A stretch of 64,000 nt of DNA from Marsupella aquatica (lineage: Eukaryota > Marchantiophyta). The notes below the pieces were generated by a model. It worked only from the letters and a program-made list of their open reading frames with translations. It did not search any database and was not told the origin of the DNA. Made by a program: the position numbers and the translations under genes. This document shows, piece by piece, positions 1-11,269 of the stretch. Numbering within the stretch: position 1 is the stretch's first letter; every line of letters begins with the position of its first letter. The stretch lies in the NCBI GenBank assembly GCA_973895155.1, contig OZ316891.1, positions 20,956,001-21,020,000 of the forward strand, read 5' to 3'.

Positions 1-2147
1 TTTTGCACATTGCATTGGTATTGAGCTACTGTAGTTGCTCAGATGATCCATAGTAGGGCCAAAAGATACTATGGGATTAATCAGCTTTTTCACTAAGTTT
101 TAAAGAATAATAGAGGCCATGTTTAGGCCTTGAGTTCTCCATAATGCGTTGCTGCTAGGTGTCACTAGGCCCCACTTTTCTTTAGAGATGCCATTGTTAC
201 ATTGATGAAACTGCATGTCAAGACAAGTTACAATTTTTTTATGGTTTTAGTGACGAATGCTTATATATACTCTTATTGGTCTATGCAACATAAGAAACTT
301 ACCTGTAAGAAATGGTTGGCTAAGTCTAGACAACAATTGTGAAGCATGAAAGAACACTCAACCAAAGGTTACACCAATGAGACCACGAGTAGGGAAACTC
401 CTAAAGAATCCATAGCATATGAAAATACATGTGAGGAATTAGTGAGAGGATGTTCTTCCTCCAACCTATAACCCCAGGGAGAGTTGAGATGTGTGAGCCT
501 AATCCAAGTGGATCTTATCTTAATCAAACCAAGGGTGGACTACCCCTAGTAAGGCCAAATCGAGTGTAGTCAGGAATTCAAGTCAAATCCTAACATTACC
601 AACTTAAGTACATTTGGACTATGAGGGCTAGATATGATGGCTAACATCATTAATCACCTTGTCATTTACATCTTACTTATAAAGTGCAAACCCCAAGCTA
701 GAGTTGGGGTCTAGGCTTATAGATCGAGTGAACCCTCTAGACAGTAACTCTATGACCCACCATGTGGATATGAAGACTCATGGGTAGAATGTATGTCAGA
801 TGATGATCATGCATGCTTTTCATCATGGTTTTTATTTACATTTAAAGAGGCATACAGGCTCGTGCAATTGAAGAGCAAATGTGAATCCAGATACACAAGT
901 AGTTGTCTAACATGCAAGTCACATTGACAATCTCAAGCTAATGACAGTTCCCCACACTATCAACATTTGCAGAATATTCAAGGTTGGATATCTACAACTA
1001 TAATATCTAATGCCGCCCTTTTTGGTCCTTCGTCCCTTTACAAAAACAGCTGTGGGCGGGAGTGATACAGAGCCATTACATTGTTTAACACTTTTTGGGA
1101 ACCGTCGGATCACAAAATCATGCCACTAATGCCTAATGCACCCTCTTTGATTGCTCACCTACTTTGCCCACGAGCATGTATCTTGGCATCCATGGCCGGA
1201 AGACAGATCCTGGCCTTGAAATTAGCCTTGCTTTCCGTGACAAGGACAGGTCAAAATACACCTTGCTTTCTGGGCATGGACAGTACCTTGCCTTCTGTCC
1301 TGTCTTGATTCCCGTGCATGTACAATCCTTGCCCAATGTTTGGCTTATTCTTTGCTTACTTTGCCCAGCTCTAAGTAATGAATTGGTCTTTTTTATATAT
1401 TTTCAATTAAAAAAATGCACTTAGTGAAATCCCAGCAAGATAATGTAACCAATATATGTTCTTTTCCTTGGTGGTTTTTTATTTCTAATATTCCTAACAC
1501 CTTTTCTAAAGTAACTAAAATCCAGATGTTGAAATTCCCAAATAACAAAAAGTAATTCATAGTTTTTTTTCCTTCTTAACATTCTTGACACTTTTTTCTA
1601 ATTTGTTTAAAGGGGATATAACTAAATTTCCCCCAGCAAAAGGGGCAACCTATACTTTTCTGTTTTTTAGGGGTGAGGGGTTTTTGTTATCTTGAGGAGG
1701 TAAGTTTTTTCTAATGACCTAGAATTCTTTTCATCCTGGCTAGCAGATAGGATATTTAGGGTTGCTTATTTGTTTGTTGACTCTGGCCATCCCATGTTGC
1801 ATTTATTTGAGAGAGATAGGAGATTTTATCTGGCTGGGGCTAATCATCCATCCTCCTCTCACTTTGCATTGGGTTGGTCCAATGTCCAATTGGGTTCTCC
1901 CAATTCTTGGGCATTTTTATGGGACATTCATTTTATGTTTCCCTCCCCTGCCCCGTTGTGTTATTTACTTCCATGTTCATAGAATTTGTGCCTTTGCCAC
2001 CACAATTTTTTTACCTTTTGCTTTGACCATTTCATCCACAACATGGATCCAAGTGGCAATACTTGAATCACACAGGGAATCACAATGACCACATTTTCAA
2101 AATGACAACACTATTGTCCAACACAGTTTTCTCTTGACAAATATTTC
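1..2147. other. intergenic, no gene recognised
   Basis: This is AT-rich sequence with many stops in all frames. The open stretches at 1081-1424 and 1762-2088 overlap each other in different frames, have no recognisable motif and look like chance ORFs. No RNA gene or transposon end was recognised. Confidence 0.5.
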
Positions 2148-2370
2148 CACTCAACTCCGTTTCCTTTGCAAGTGATTTGTTGGACGATATTTTATAATCT
2201 ACCATTTAGCTACAATCTTCTAGCAACCACACTACTTACTCTTGGAAACAATATTTTCACTCAACTCCGTTTCCTTTGCAAGCGATTTGTTGGACTATTT
2301 TATAATCTACCATTTAGCTACAATCTTTCAGCAACCACAATACTTACTCTTGAAAACACTTCCTCTTTGA
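2148..2370. repeat. 110 bp tandem duplication
   Basis: Two adjacent copies begin with CACTCAACTCCGTTTCC at 2148 and 2258 and run through a shared block ending in ACTTACTCTTG. They differ by a few substitutions and short indels. No coding role is apparent. Confidence 0.85.
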
Positions 2371-2510
2371 TAACATTTTAACTTTGTCACCAACACTTCT
2401 TAACAACATGCACAGATTGACCCAAACGCAAGATTGAACCACAACAACAATATTATAAAACAACAACTCTTCTTCGCGACGTCACTTTTACTTGACATAT
2501 TTTCTCTCCT

Positions 2511-2708
2511 TGCATCTTTTATCACCTCAAGGACATCTTTCTTTCCTTTGACATCTTAGTTTTATCATCTCAACATCTTTTGTTCACCTCGATATCTTTT
2601 ATCACCTCAACATCTTTTTACTCCTTGAAATCTTTTATCACTTTGATATCTTTTATCACCTCGCATCTTTTTCCTCCTTAACATCTTTTATCTCCTCAAC
2701 ATCTTTTG
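2511..2708. repeat. imperfect short tandem repeat (ACATCTTTTATCACCTCA type)
   Basis: About ten diverged copies of an 18-20 bp unit, roughly ACATCTTTTATCACCTCA, follow one another. The region is strongly strand-asymmetric: pyrimidine-rich on the plus strand. Confidence 0.8.
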
Positions 2709-3776
2709 TGCAACACACAGGCATAAGACTAGTAAAAACTATAACAGAGTATCGAAGGTTTGAAAATGCAATATTAGTCGATCTAATGAATTGGGAATTG
2801 GAATAAGAGTGCATAGATGACAATTGTCACTAAACTGAAATCAAGTCGTTGAGCTGGGTACCAAAGTATATATATACATAGAAAAAAAAATGCTGCAGAT
2901 CAAAGGGATACAGATACAAGTGATTGAACTTCAAGTAGAGATGTGCATTTGCAGGGAAAACCCAAACCCTACTGAGGATCCCAATGCTTTATTCTACGTG
3001 TGCTCAAATCCACAGCCTCAATCTTGCTTGTGCTTGCTTATCTGGTTTTTCTTATTGGTCATCAGAAACTTTCTTGAAACTTTTGTTTGGGTTGATTTTG
3101 GTTAAACAAAAGTTATGTCTTTGGATTGCGGGAAAATGTTGGTGCATCATATCTGATTTGCTTCACCACTTTACGCTTATCGTGTCAATTCTGATTTGGT
3201 TCACCATTTTCCACTTATCCCTCACGACTTGTCCAGGGTTGGGCCAGTATTCCGATAGGTTTATTGTACTAATTAAAATCTTCATGACCTGTAGAGATAA
3301 GTACATTCTTTGTAAAAAAAAGACATGCACTTTTCACACAGGGCATACTGCTGTTGCAAACCGTGCATCCTGTACATTTCTTCTGAACACACATATTAAA
3401 CTCCGCAAATCCTCTACTAACATGGGTATAACTAACATGGGTATAACCCGGTTAACACTTCCCAACTTTTGCTTGCTTGCAACCATAGTAATCGTGAAGA
3501 CCTTTCAGTTCTTTGAACTTTGAATACAGATCAAGTTAGGCTCAACCCACCTACACAAAGAATAGCCAACAAGGTGCTCGCAGAGAACCATATACAGTAC
3601 AGCCTCATTCCTAAACCCTAAACCCAAAGTTTCTGCTTAACAGCAAGCCCCCATTTATCAACTGCCCCAGAAACGACTTGGAAGGTAAAATCTGAAAAGA
3701 ACCACTTGTAAGGTCAAAATCATAGTTTCTCTAAAACTTTCACCACTGGTGCTCAAATATAAGATACTCAGCTTTG
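2709..3776. other. intergenic downstream of the OCP3-like gene
   Basis: A 179-codon plus-strand open frame (2984-3523) runs through here, but it has no recognisable domain and a composition typical of chance ORFs. The segment next to the OCP3 stop (about 3530-3776) would be that gene's 3' UTR and flank. At 3610-3625 it contains CCTAAACCCTAAACCC, two plant telomere-type units. Confidence 0.45.
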
Positions 3777-5226
3777 TTATCTTAGAGCCTCAAACCTTGG
3801 AGAAACCCTTACTACCTTCCTTCGCTGATCAAACCAATCAACAATTCGTTTCCGCGGCACGTGTGTAAGTTCCACCAAGTTCTGTATAATTGCATTCGAA
3901 GGTCGGTCTGTGTTTCTGAATACACGTTCAAAAGTTGCCTCATGCTCTTTCCGTAATCTCTTTTGACTGTGCCAGTTCTGTCCACCTTCAGGATCGGGTA
4001 CCACACCTTGCTTTCCACCTGGGTTTGAAATTCCTGGGGAACTACTCTGTGCACCATCCTTTGGCAGTTGCTCTGCGATTTCTTCGTCCTCCATTGTAGC
4101 ACTGTACATCAGGAGTTCTGGAGGTGGGTTCTTTAACCAAGCAAGAACATCAAACCTGTCCATACCAATCTCCGCACACAACGCTTTGATCTGAAAAAAC
4201 AAACATTTCCATGGCATCAGCGGAAATTGGACGAAAAACTTGTGCACAAGCAGTCAACCTTCTATCCGGGAACACAAATTAACTGCATTACAACTCTTCA
4301 ATATACTTGCTTATCAATTGCCAGCAGGATCAACAACTGCTAGAAACAGAGATGTTCTACAAGCAGAAACAGACCAGTAGGGGAGCCCGTAAGAAATGGG
4401 AGACCTGCCATGATCTAAGTAAAGAATATTCTGAAACGGCGCATAGCTGGTGTATGTTTCCTAGTGAGCTGAATATTAGTATACTTTATTAGACTACCGT
4501 AAGACTTTCCTGAAGAGAAGACGACCCACACCCACCGAAGGAGTGGGGGTGCTGTCGGGCCACGGAATTTAATATAGAAGAAGAAGTGACGAGATGGACA
4601 GAGCGTGCGAGGCTGAACCATTCTACAGATAACTTGCAGCCCATTTTCCCGCACAATCATTCTCATCAAAGGAGTTTCCGGTGAAGTAAGCTCTCAAACT
4701 TACATTGACTTTACGGCGCCCCATTTCTACAGCAGCGGCGAGCTTCCTAAGCTGCCAGGTTTCCAAAGCAACAACTCTTTGTTCCTCGCCCTCGTCTTCA
4801 AATTCTTCCAGCAATGCATCGGCAAATTGATCTCTGACTTTGATAGTGCTGCTTTGCCCGCCCGATTTTGTCCTGTTTTGTCCTAAGGACTTTGAATCCC
4901 CCTTTAGGTCATCATCCTTTTCGGTATCTCCCGCTACCACATCAATAGTTCGCAGCTCCTCTTCCTCAATGTCCCTCAGGGCTGCTTCCAATTCGGTCTC
5001 AAGTTCAATAACCTCTTCCTCCGTCAAATCTTCATCATCGGGTTCTCCAGCTTCCAAATCCATTTCTAGCTGTGCAAATAGCGCTTCCAACGCATCTTCA
5101 TCGAATTCGTTTTCGTTCCATCCGTCATCCTCTTGTTCAACCTCCTGCATTAATGCACCAGCGAGGTCAGGAACCAGGACATCGACTCTACAACGTGGCC
5201 AAACCAAGGGACTTAATACCAACGAT

Positions 5227-5302
<76 letters not shown>

Positions 5303-5639
5303 CCTTATTCGTTGTCTTTTGCGGAATTGGATTAGAATTCCTCGACGAGGATTCGTTAGGAGGAGCACGAGAGGTGCTCGGACGTGCCCCTCCACCGCCA
5401 CCTCTCCGTGCCCTAACGACATGCCACCGTTCTCTCAGTCTCAAATTATCCCACCCCGCAGCCAAATTCTGTTTATCGCTCCATCTACTGGACAGTTTCG
5501 CTCCCGCCTCCCTTTTTTCTAGTCCGACAGAAGCGCACGAGACCATAGCTGGAGCTCCAATTGTTCCTGCCATCGTTGCGCTGTTTCGCGCAACCGCATG
5601 GCTGCAGAAGCAGCTCGGCTGCAGCACAGCCATTTCCAT
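3777..5639 (-). CDS. OCP3: OCP3-like homeodomain protein (3 exons)
   Basis: Homolog of plant OVEREXPRESSOR OF CATIONIC PEROXIDASE 3, a homeodomain-type regulator linked to defence and drought responses in Arabidopsis. Coding exons on the minus strand are 5639-5304, 5144-4704 and 4190-3777, all phase 0, with GT-AG introns. The product is 396 residues (about 350 in Arabidopsis). Residues 1 to about 110 are basic, Ser/Ala-rich and resemble a plastid transit peptide. Residues about 113-240 are very acidic (FDEDALEALFAQLEMD and Glu/Asp runs). Next come WQLRKLAAAVEMGRRK and, after intron 2, the family motif DVLAWLKNPPPELLMYSAT. A divergent homeodomain lies at about 332-385, with recognition helix KRIVDWFDQRR. 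The chosen start is the ATG at 5639; a second ATG lies at 5633. The first intron is unusual because it is in frame and stop-free (separate entry). Family assignment is confident; localisation is inferred. Confidence 0.88.
5145..5303 (-). other. OCP3 intron 1, 159 bp, in frame and without stops
   Basis: On the minus strand the exon ends AATAAG, followed by GTCTCC; the intron ends TTAATGCAG before GAGGTTG. Its length is divisible by three and the OCP3 frame is open through it. Retention would therefore add 53 residues, about half of them an alternating Leu-Ser run, giving a 449-residue protein. Splicing is favoured because Arabidopsis OCP3 has no such block. Confidence 0.65.
5230..5298. repeat. 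(GA)n microsatellite, 69 bp
   Basis: An uninterrupted GA dinucleotide tract of about 34 units lies inside OCP3 intron 1. On the gene strand it reads (CT)n immediately after the 5' splice site. It is expected to be length-polymorphic. Confidence 0.95.
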
Positions 5640-5748
5640 CCTGAACAAAAAAAACTATGGCCTCTGGAACTCTTGTGGAGTGGACACAATTTGTATCCGT
5701 CGAAGCTCCTTCCTTCAGTAAGTATTATTGGAATTCCAGCTCAGCTGA
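5640..5748. promoter_or_regulatory. immediate upstream region of the OCP3-like gene
   Basis: This is the 5' UTR and proximal promoter of the minus-strand OCP3-like gene, inferred from position only. An A/T run (5647-5654) sits just upstream of the ATG. No clear TATA box was found. Confidence 0.3.
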
Positions 5749-5860
5749 GTGTTAGTGTCCCATTAGTGCTCAACTAGGTGGGTTTTGGCTCCCATCACAC
5801 ATTAGTGTTAGTGTCCCATTAGTGCTCAACTATGTGGGTTTTGGCTCCCATCACACCTTT
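5749..5860. repeat. 56 bp tandem duplication
   Basis: Two nearly identical copies start with GTGTTAGTGTCCCATTAGTG at 5749 and 5805 and end CCCATCACAC. They differ at few positions, suggesting a recent duplication. Confidence 0.9.
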
Positions 5861-5955
5861 TCCCTGAAGTAAAATGGCTTACTCTCAAAAGCTTGTTCTA
5901 CCACTTGCAACTACACAAAAGCTTGTCCTACCACTTGAAGCTTGTCAGACCACTT

Positions 5956-6142
5956 GCAATGACACAAAAACTTTTTTTTTTTTTAAATTTAAGGGGAATC
6001 TGTGAAACCCCACAGAAAGGGAAAAGTCAGCCACAATAGTTGGGAAGAGTTAGCCCACAATAGTTGAACCCAAGACCTATCAGTCTTTACTCATTCAAGT
6101 GAGCTACCACAAAGTCATGCCTCTCTGGGCAATGACACAAAA
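5956..6142 (-). mobile_element. tRNA-derived SINE with target-site duplication
   Basis: The element body is 5970-6128 on the minus strand. Near its 5' end it has an A-box-like TGGTAGCTCACTTG and, about 35 bp on, a B-box-like GGTCTTGGGTTCAACTA. These are the two internal RNA polymerase III promoter boxes of tRNA-derived SINEs. The 3' end is A-rich (AAATTTAAAAAAAAAAAA, seen as a T run at 5972-5984). The body is flanked by identical 14 bp direct repeats, GCAATGACACAAAA, at 5956-5969 and 6129-6142. All the hallmarks of L1-style retroposition are present. The partner LINE is not in this window. Confidence 0.85.
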
Positions 6143-7316
6143 GCTTGTGTTACCACTTGCAACAATGTCCATAACACACAGTTTTGGGTTGCAAATATTT
6201 CTGTGGAGCTTCAGATTTGAGATGCCCTAGAGTTGCTCAGTGTGTAGGGACTATCAGATTTGCCCAAAAGACTCTCAGATAATTAACAAAATAATTTTGA
6301 GTCTGAAAACCCCATGGAACACAAGGATGGTCTTTGAAACCCCCATGTACCACATTTCCTAAAACTTATGTTGTTTTGTAATAACTTGATATTCATAAAT
6401 TCAAATGCTTCTTTGTTTTGGGGATATGGTAGAAGAGTAGGTAAACTATGCTTACTTCAAAGTGATAGTGAATATCTGGCCATTTTGGTTGAGTTTTTTG
6501 TCATAAAATGCGGAGGGTAAAATTCTACTAGATTAATTTTCATTGCATTAATATGAAATATTTGAGCTTGTGTTTTTTATGTCTTCAGATTAGTTAGGAT
6601 TCATAACCTTTCTTCCAACCCATTGCACATCAATAAGTTAGGGTTGCATTTTAATTTGATGGGGTGAAAGACTTTAAAATTTTGATGGAGAGCATTATGG
6701 ATGTTTTAATACATTTTTCAAAATTATAAGAATTGTAAGTTTTTTAATACCAAATCTGGGAAGATTCTAAAATGTTAGGGTAAAATAGTAAATAAAACTT
6801 AGTTTCCTTATATTATAGTGTATCAATTACCTGAAACTTTGCTTATGATATGAGACATCCTGTACTGAGGTCCACTGACCGATGAGTGAAAAACTGGCAA
6901 TATGCTCACCATTGGATCATTCAAAAGTAACTCACGTTACTTTCTTTAAACCGATCACGGAAACGGGTGGCAAACTGACTACAGAGTTAAATTAAACATA
7001 ATCGCAAAGTCTATGGTTGGTAAAAGAAGAGTGACAATTAATGATGTGTGAAATTTCAGCTTATACAAAGAAACGCCAAACAAAGCAAACGGATGGAATA
7101 AAGGCAGTAAAAGCAAAGGAGGTCGAGCGAGAGGGCGACAAATCCTTTTCCAATTCCGTCTCACAGCAAGAATCGAGGATCATTTGTGGAGCGGAGTGAA
7201 TCGTGTCTTCTACGAGCTTCTGGTTGTGTCGGTGCTACTGTAGGTGCTGGTGCTGCTGTGTCTAGAGCCGTGTCTCACAGTGGTCGTCGAGGAAGGGAAC
7301 GAATCGGAGCTGCATT
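6143..7316. other. intergenic and TMEM208 upstream region
   Basis: AT-rich to about 6980 with nothing recognisable. From about 7130 base composition changes, and this is the probable promoter and 5' UTR start of the TMEM208-like gene. The ACAAAAGCTTGT-type phrases at 5887-5945 recur at 6137, so part of this area is an older local repeat into which the SINE inserted. Confidence 0.4.
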
Positions 7317-7749
7317 TGTGAGTTTGAATTGCCACAACCTTCCCTGTTATGAGTTTTAATTCTTCAGAGAATGCAGAACATGTACATTAAGAAACTTAGC
7401 TAGGTTGCAGAATTGATTCTGTTCTCTGTGGAGTGGCGTTTGCTACCATCTTCTTTGTTTCAATTTCGCCATCATTCATGGCCTTGCATTTCAATTGCCT
7501 TGGGGGCTCATGAGGATGCATCCACCGATTTTCAGCGATCTTTGTGCATCAACTCTTGGCATGGGCAGGGGGCAAAAGATTATTGATTGGTCTGTGACCT
7601 ATGTGTCCGTGTTTCTGTCTCTCATCAGTAGCACTTCCTATCTCTGAGCAGTCACAAATGAGTTTCAATTAGCTGGTGCCCACTATCCCTCGTGCATCAG
7701 ACCCATTCTGATGCTCTCTCTGTCTCTGTCTCTGTCACTGTCTCTGTAG
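7317..7749 (+). other. probable 5' UTR intron of the TMEM208-like gene
   Basis: A good donor (TTTGTGAGTTTG) at 7317 and a strong acceptor, a run of TCTCTG units ending CTCTGTAG at 7749, bracket this segment just before the coding start at 7830. Inferred from splice signals only. Confidence 0.45.
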
Positions 7750-7829
7750 GAGGTTGAAGTGTTGACGACGAAGAGTGGAAGCAGGGGGAACGCAGGTTCA
7801 GGTGCAGTGCAGTACGAGCAGCTATCTCG

Positions 7830-9888
7830 ATGGCGAATCAGGGAGCCAAGAAGCGCAAGGAAGAGAATGACAAACACGTTAAAAAATTGGCTCTAATTGT
7901 TCTCATTTCAAATGTATGCTCCTCTCCCAACCAGTGCATCTGGGTTGCATGCCTCGCTTTTTAAAGGCCTCTGCATCCAGGTTGTGTGCTCTATTGCAAG
8001 AAGTTCACAGATGCATATTCTGTAAGACGACCCCAGTCAAGTCATTTGCAGTACAATTCTTTGGAAATGTGCTGTTTGGATGACGTCTAAATGAATGATA
8101 GCGAAGATGACAATACGAACTCCGTTAAGCAATATCCACCTGCTTCTGCTTTGCTACTACCATGAAGCTGTTCGGCACCTTTGTCTCATAGTCTACCTGC
8201 CAGTGTTCCTCTTACATTGTGATCCCTAATTTCTGGACTAGTTTACTTGCGACCGAGTGGCCAGCTCCCGTAAATACCTCAATTACGTGATACCAGTCTG
8301 GTTTCTTAAGCTTTCATGGTTTTTAAATTGTTGATGGGCAGGCAATATATATCGTGTTCAGGATGGTGCTCTTCAGCACATCCACGTCGTGGAAGCACTT
8401 CACGGGGATGATCTTTACATCAGCAGTGTACTATGTGACTTATGAATGGCTTAAAGATCTGGCGAGGGGAACTATAAATGATAATGGGGAGCTCCTAGAT
8501 GGTGGAGCTGACATGAGTGGCGGCGGAGTGTGTGGGTACGTTCCTTCCAGACCTTCAAGACGTTGATTGAACATTTTATGTAGACGTCGTGGGTCAGCCA
8601 TCCATGTTGGTTGTATCACTTCCAACACCACGTCAAACTTTTGTGATCGTGTGATAAATGTGCTCGGATCAATCCCTTTCTAGGATATTGGTAAAACTTA
8701 GCAGCATTTTGTGAATGAGATCTCAAGGGAACAGTTCTATTGAATAACTCAATTGTATGGAGCACACACTGAGTTAGATTACATGTCCATGCAATGTTGC
8801 AGGTATCTTCATGACATAATGTACATCACCAGCTTTGTGCAAGTGGCCTCTGTAATCTCAGACAAATTCTGGTACACTTATCTGGTGGTACGTGCTTCTT
8901 TCTATGTTGTTTTGCCTTAGTGCTTGTCGATGATATTTGAGATTCATGTCAGTAAGATCGTCGTTTTGTTGCCATCTAAGTTTCCTCAGCAGCATAGAAT
9001 CTGTTATCGCACGAACGAACAAATTCACAAAGGTCAGCAATGCTTCAAAAAGTGCTTGAGACTTTAAAATTAAGGCCGATCAGTCGTGACTTCTATTTAA
9101 AATCTCGAATCTGGCTAATCTATTTATGTATTGCGAAGCGATGGCCACAAAAATCTTCCAAGAAAGTGCAGTGCTGCCCCTATTGATCATATTTGATCAG
9201 CGCTCACAGTCTGGGTCGTATGTCTCGTGCAGATTCCCATGTTTGCATTCTACAAGCTTTGGCAGCTGATTCTATATCCGTATTTCTTCCAAAGTCAAAA
9301 GGTGACCAACCATCTCAATTATCAGATGGAGAGGGAAGGATATACATGTCGGAATATTGAGTTATATAGAATAAGGAACATAAACACTAGTCATACCGAA
9401 TGAGATCACAGTACAGTCATTCGGTCTTGTGGCCAAGGGCATTACCAAACTCAATAGTAGGAAACTAGCTTGCACTTTCCTCAAAGGCTCAGGTGTACAA
9501 TGTTTTGGGTTCTTTCTGATGTTGTGTATATAGTCAGCGTGTCTTAACAGAGCAAGCACATTTTGGACTCTCTATGGGAGTTATAGCCCATTGTACCCTC
9601 CCTGTCTGCCTTATTATGGATGTCAGATCGCAGCAGAGGATGTACCCGACATCGCATAATGGTCTTCTAGGCTACTTCGTTCAGATGTCTCAAAATCTGT
9701 TTCACTTTAAACTATGAAAATGAGTCGGCAGGAATTGTTCTCTAGGTCCTAGGAGCACCGGTCCTTTGAAGTAACATTCTTCTTCTGTGCCCCTGCAGGA
9801 TGAACCAGAAAATGAGGTGTCCCGGAAGAAGAGAGAAAAGGCGGAGAGAAAAGCCAGCAGGCCCAAGTTTGGCAAAGTGAGGAGGTGA
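7830..9888 (+). CDS. TMEM208: TMEM208/SND2 homolog, ER membrane protein (5 exons)
   Basis: Homolog of TMEM208 (yeast Snd2), an ER membrane component of the SRP-independent targeting route for membrane and secretory proteins. Exons 7830-7913, 8342-8535, 8803-8887, 9233-9301 and 9799-9888 are joined by GT-AG introns and keep one frame, giving 173 residues, the same as the human protein. The N-terminus MANQGAKKRKEEN is the conserved family start. Hydrophobic segments lie at about 20-38, 47-67 and 98-140. The C-terminus is the highly basic tail RKKREKAERKASRPKFGKVR, facing the cytosol in the family. The start is fixed by conservation and by CGATGGCG context. No truncation or frameshift was seen. 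Neighbouring genes give no functional clue. Confidence 0.9.
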
Positions 9889-11165
9889 TTGATACCTCTT
9901 TGTGGTACAAGGGATACCACATTTCATTGATTACACTTTCAGGCAGAGTTGACCAGTTGATCGATTAGCATAACCCGTGAGACACTGAAGGAAAGTTACT
10001 GGCCTTTTAAAGAGTCTTGATAAATTACGGAGCAGTTGTGCAGAAAGAGTGAGCGAGTATATATTGGCCCTTGCGAGTGTGATTTGTTAGACCTGTGGTG
10101 TGTATCTGGTGAAACGTGTCTCATAGTGGTTGGCCATGACCGTTGATGGTCAAACTGGGCTAATGAAGATCACCTCTACTGAGAAAAATTGCCGATCTTT
10201 CCTGTACTGTAGGCGAGGGCAACCTTGAAGTGTTGTCAAAGTGAATTACCCACGGATGATCATCACTTGAGCATATTTCTCGAGAATGGATTCGTGATAT
10301 TGGTGACCTTCAGCTATTTTATGAGGGGCCTGGAAACATTTTCCCAATAGAATTGCAATGTGCGCAGGGATTCGCAATGGACTTGGCTCATAAATTAATG
10401 CTGGTTTGCGCTTTTCTTTCTTGAATTTACTTACAGAACTTTCCACCCTTTTCAACAACAGTACACCAGATCATGTAGATTGACTATAATTTCATCTCCC
10501 CGACCAGTGTAATGCTGAAAGCGTTAAAGGTCGAATGAATTTCTTAATGCTTTTTAGATGTTGCCAAAGGTCTTCGAAATGAGCATGGACTTGATTCCTG
10601 CTTACTTTATTGATTGAAAGTTTGTGCGTCAGCAGATAAACTAGAACCCATATATGACATGTCTCTGATCTGCTGTTCTAGTTTTGAATCCGCAAATGAA
10701 AGCTTAGTGTTTGTAGTCAACAACTATCGGTTACAACAATGATCTCACCTTTCATGACATTCAGTGTTACTCAGCCATTTTGCCAATCCTATGAGGAAGC
10801 ATTTCACAAATTGTTTGGAGTTTCTTGCTCCATCTGAGTTTTCTTTTGCAAGTTGCAAGCCGACATAGTTCGCAGGAAGGCTAGGCACGGAAAGTGGGAG
10901 CCCTTGTCCCTTACTGCTATTCTACACTCGAACACAATGCGATATGAGTTATGACCTGGGTGGCTTGGACATCACAAGTGCCTTTCATGAGTATCAAGGA
11001 GGGTCGACCATTTCCCCAAGGATGAAGCCATTTGACTCATCTTCAACATGACCTCTCAGTTTGGAGTTTAAAAATTATTCATTAGACAAGAACTCCTTTT
11101 GGAATTGCCAATGGAATTCCTTGTTTGGATGTGCGAAGCTTCTGAAGGCACGAGGAAAAAAAAGT
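9889..11165. other. intergenic, TMEM208 3' flank
   Basis: The first few hundred bases are probably the 3' UTR of the TMEM208-like gene. Short chance ORFs only (for example 10246-10458 minus). No RNA gene or repeat was recognised. Confidence 0.4.
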
Positions 11166-11269
11166 ATCGCAAGTAGTCACTGACTAGCCCAATCGCAAGT
11201 AGTCACTGACTAGCCCAAAGACAAGTGCTTGTTCACAAGAACCCAAAGACAAGTGCTTGTTCACAAGAA
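11166..11269. repeat. two consecutive perfect tandem duplications
   Basis: A 26 bp unit (ATCGCAAGTAGTCACTGACT...) occurs at 11166-11191 and 11192-11217. It is followed at once by a 28 bp unit (CCCAAAGACAAGTGCTTGTT...) at 11214-11241 and 11242-11269. Both pairs appear identical, so they are young, replication-slippage-like events. Confidence 0.92.

Noticed and set aside
1081-1424. Overlapping ORFs near the left end
   Set aside because: Several frames are open over the same bases with no motif or splice structure.
4840-5721. 293-codon plus-strand ORF across the OCP3 gene
   Set aside because: It is the antisense shadow of OCP3 exons; Ser-rich and Arg-Glu runs come from the acidic region and the GA tract.
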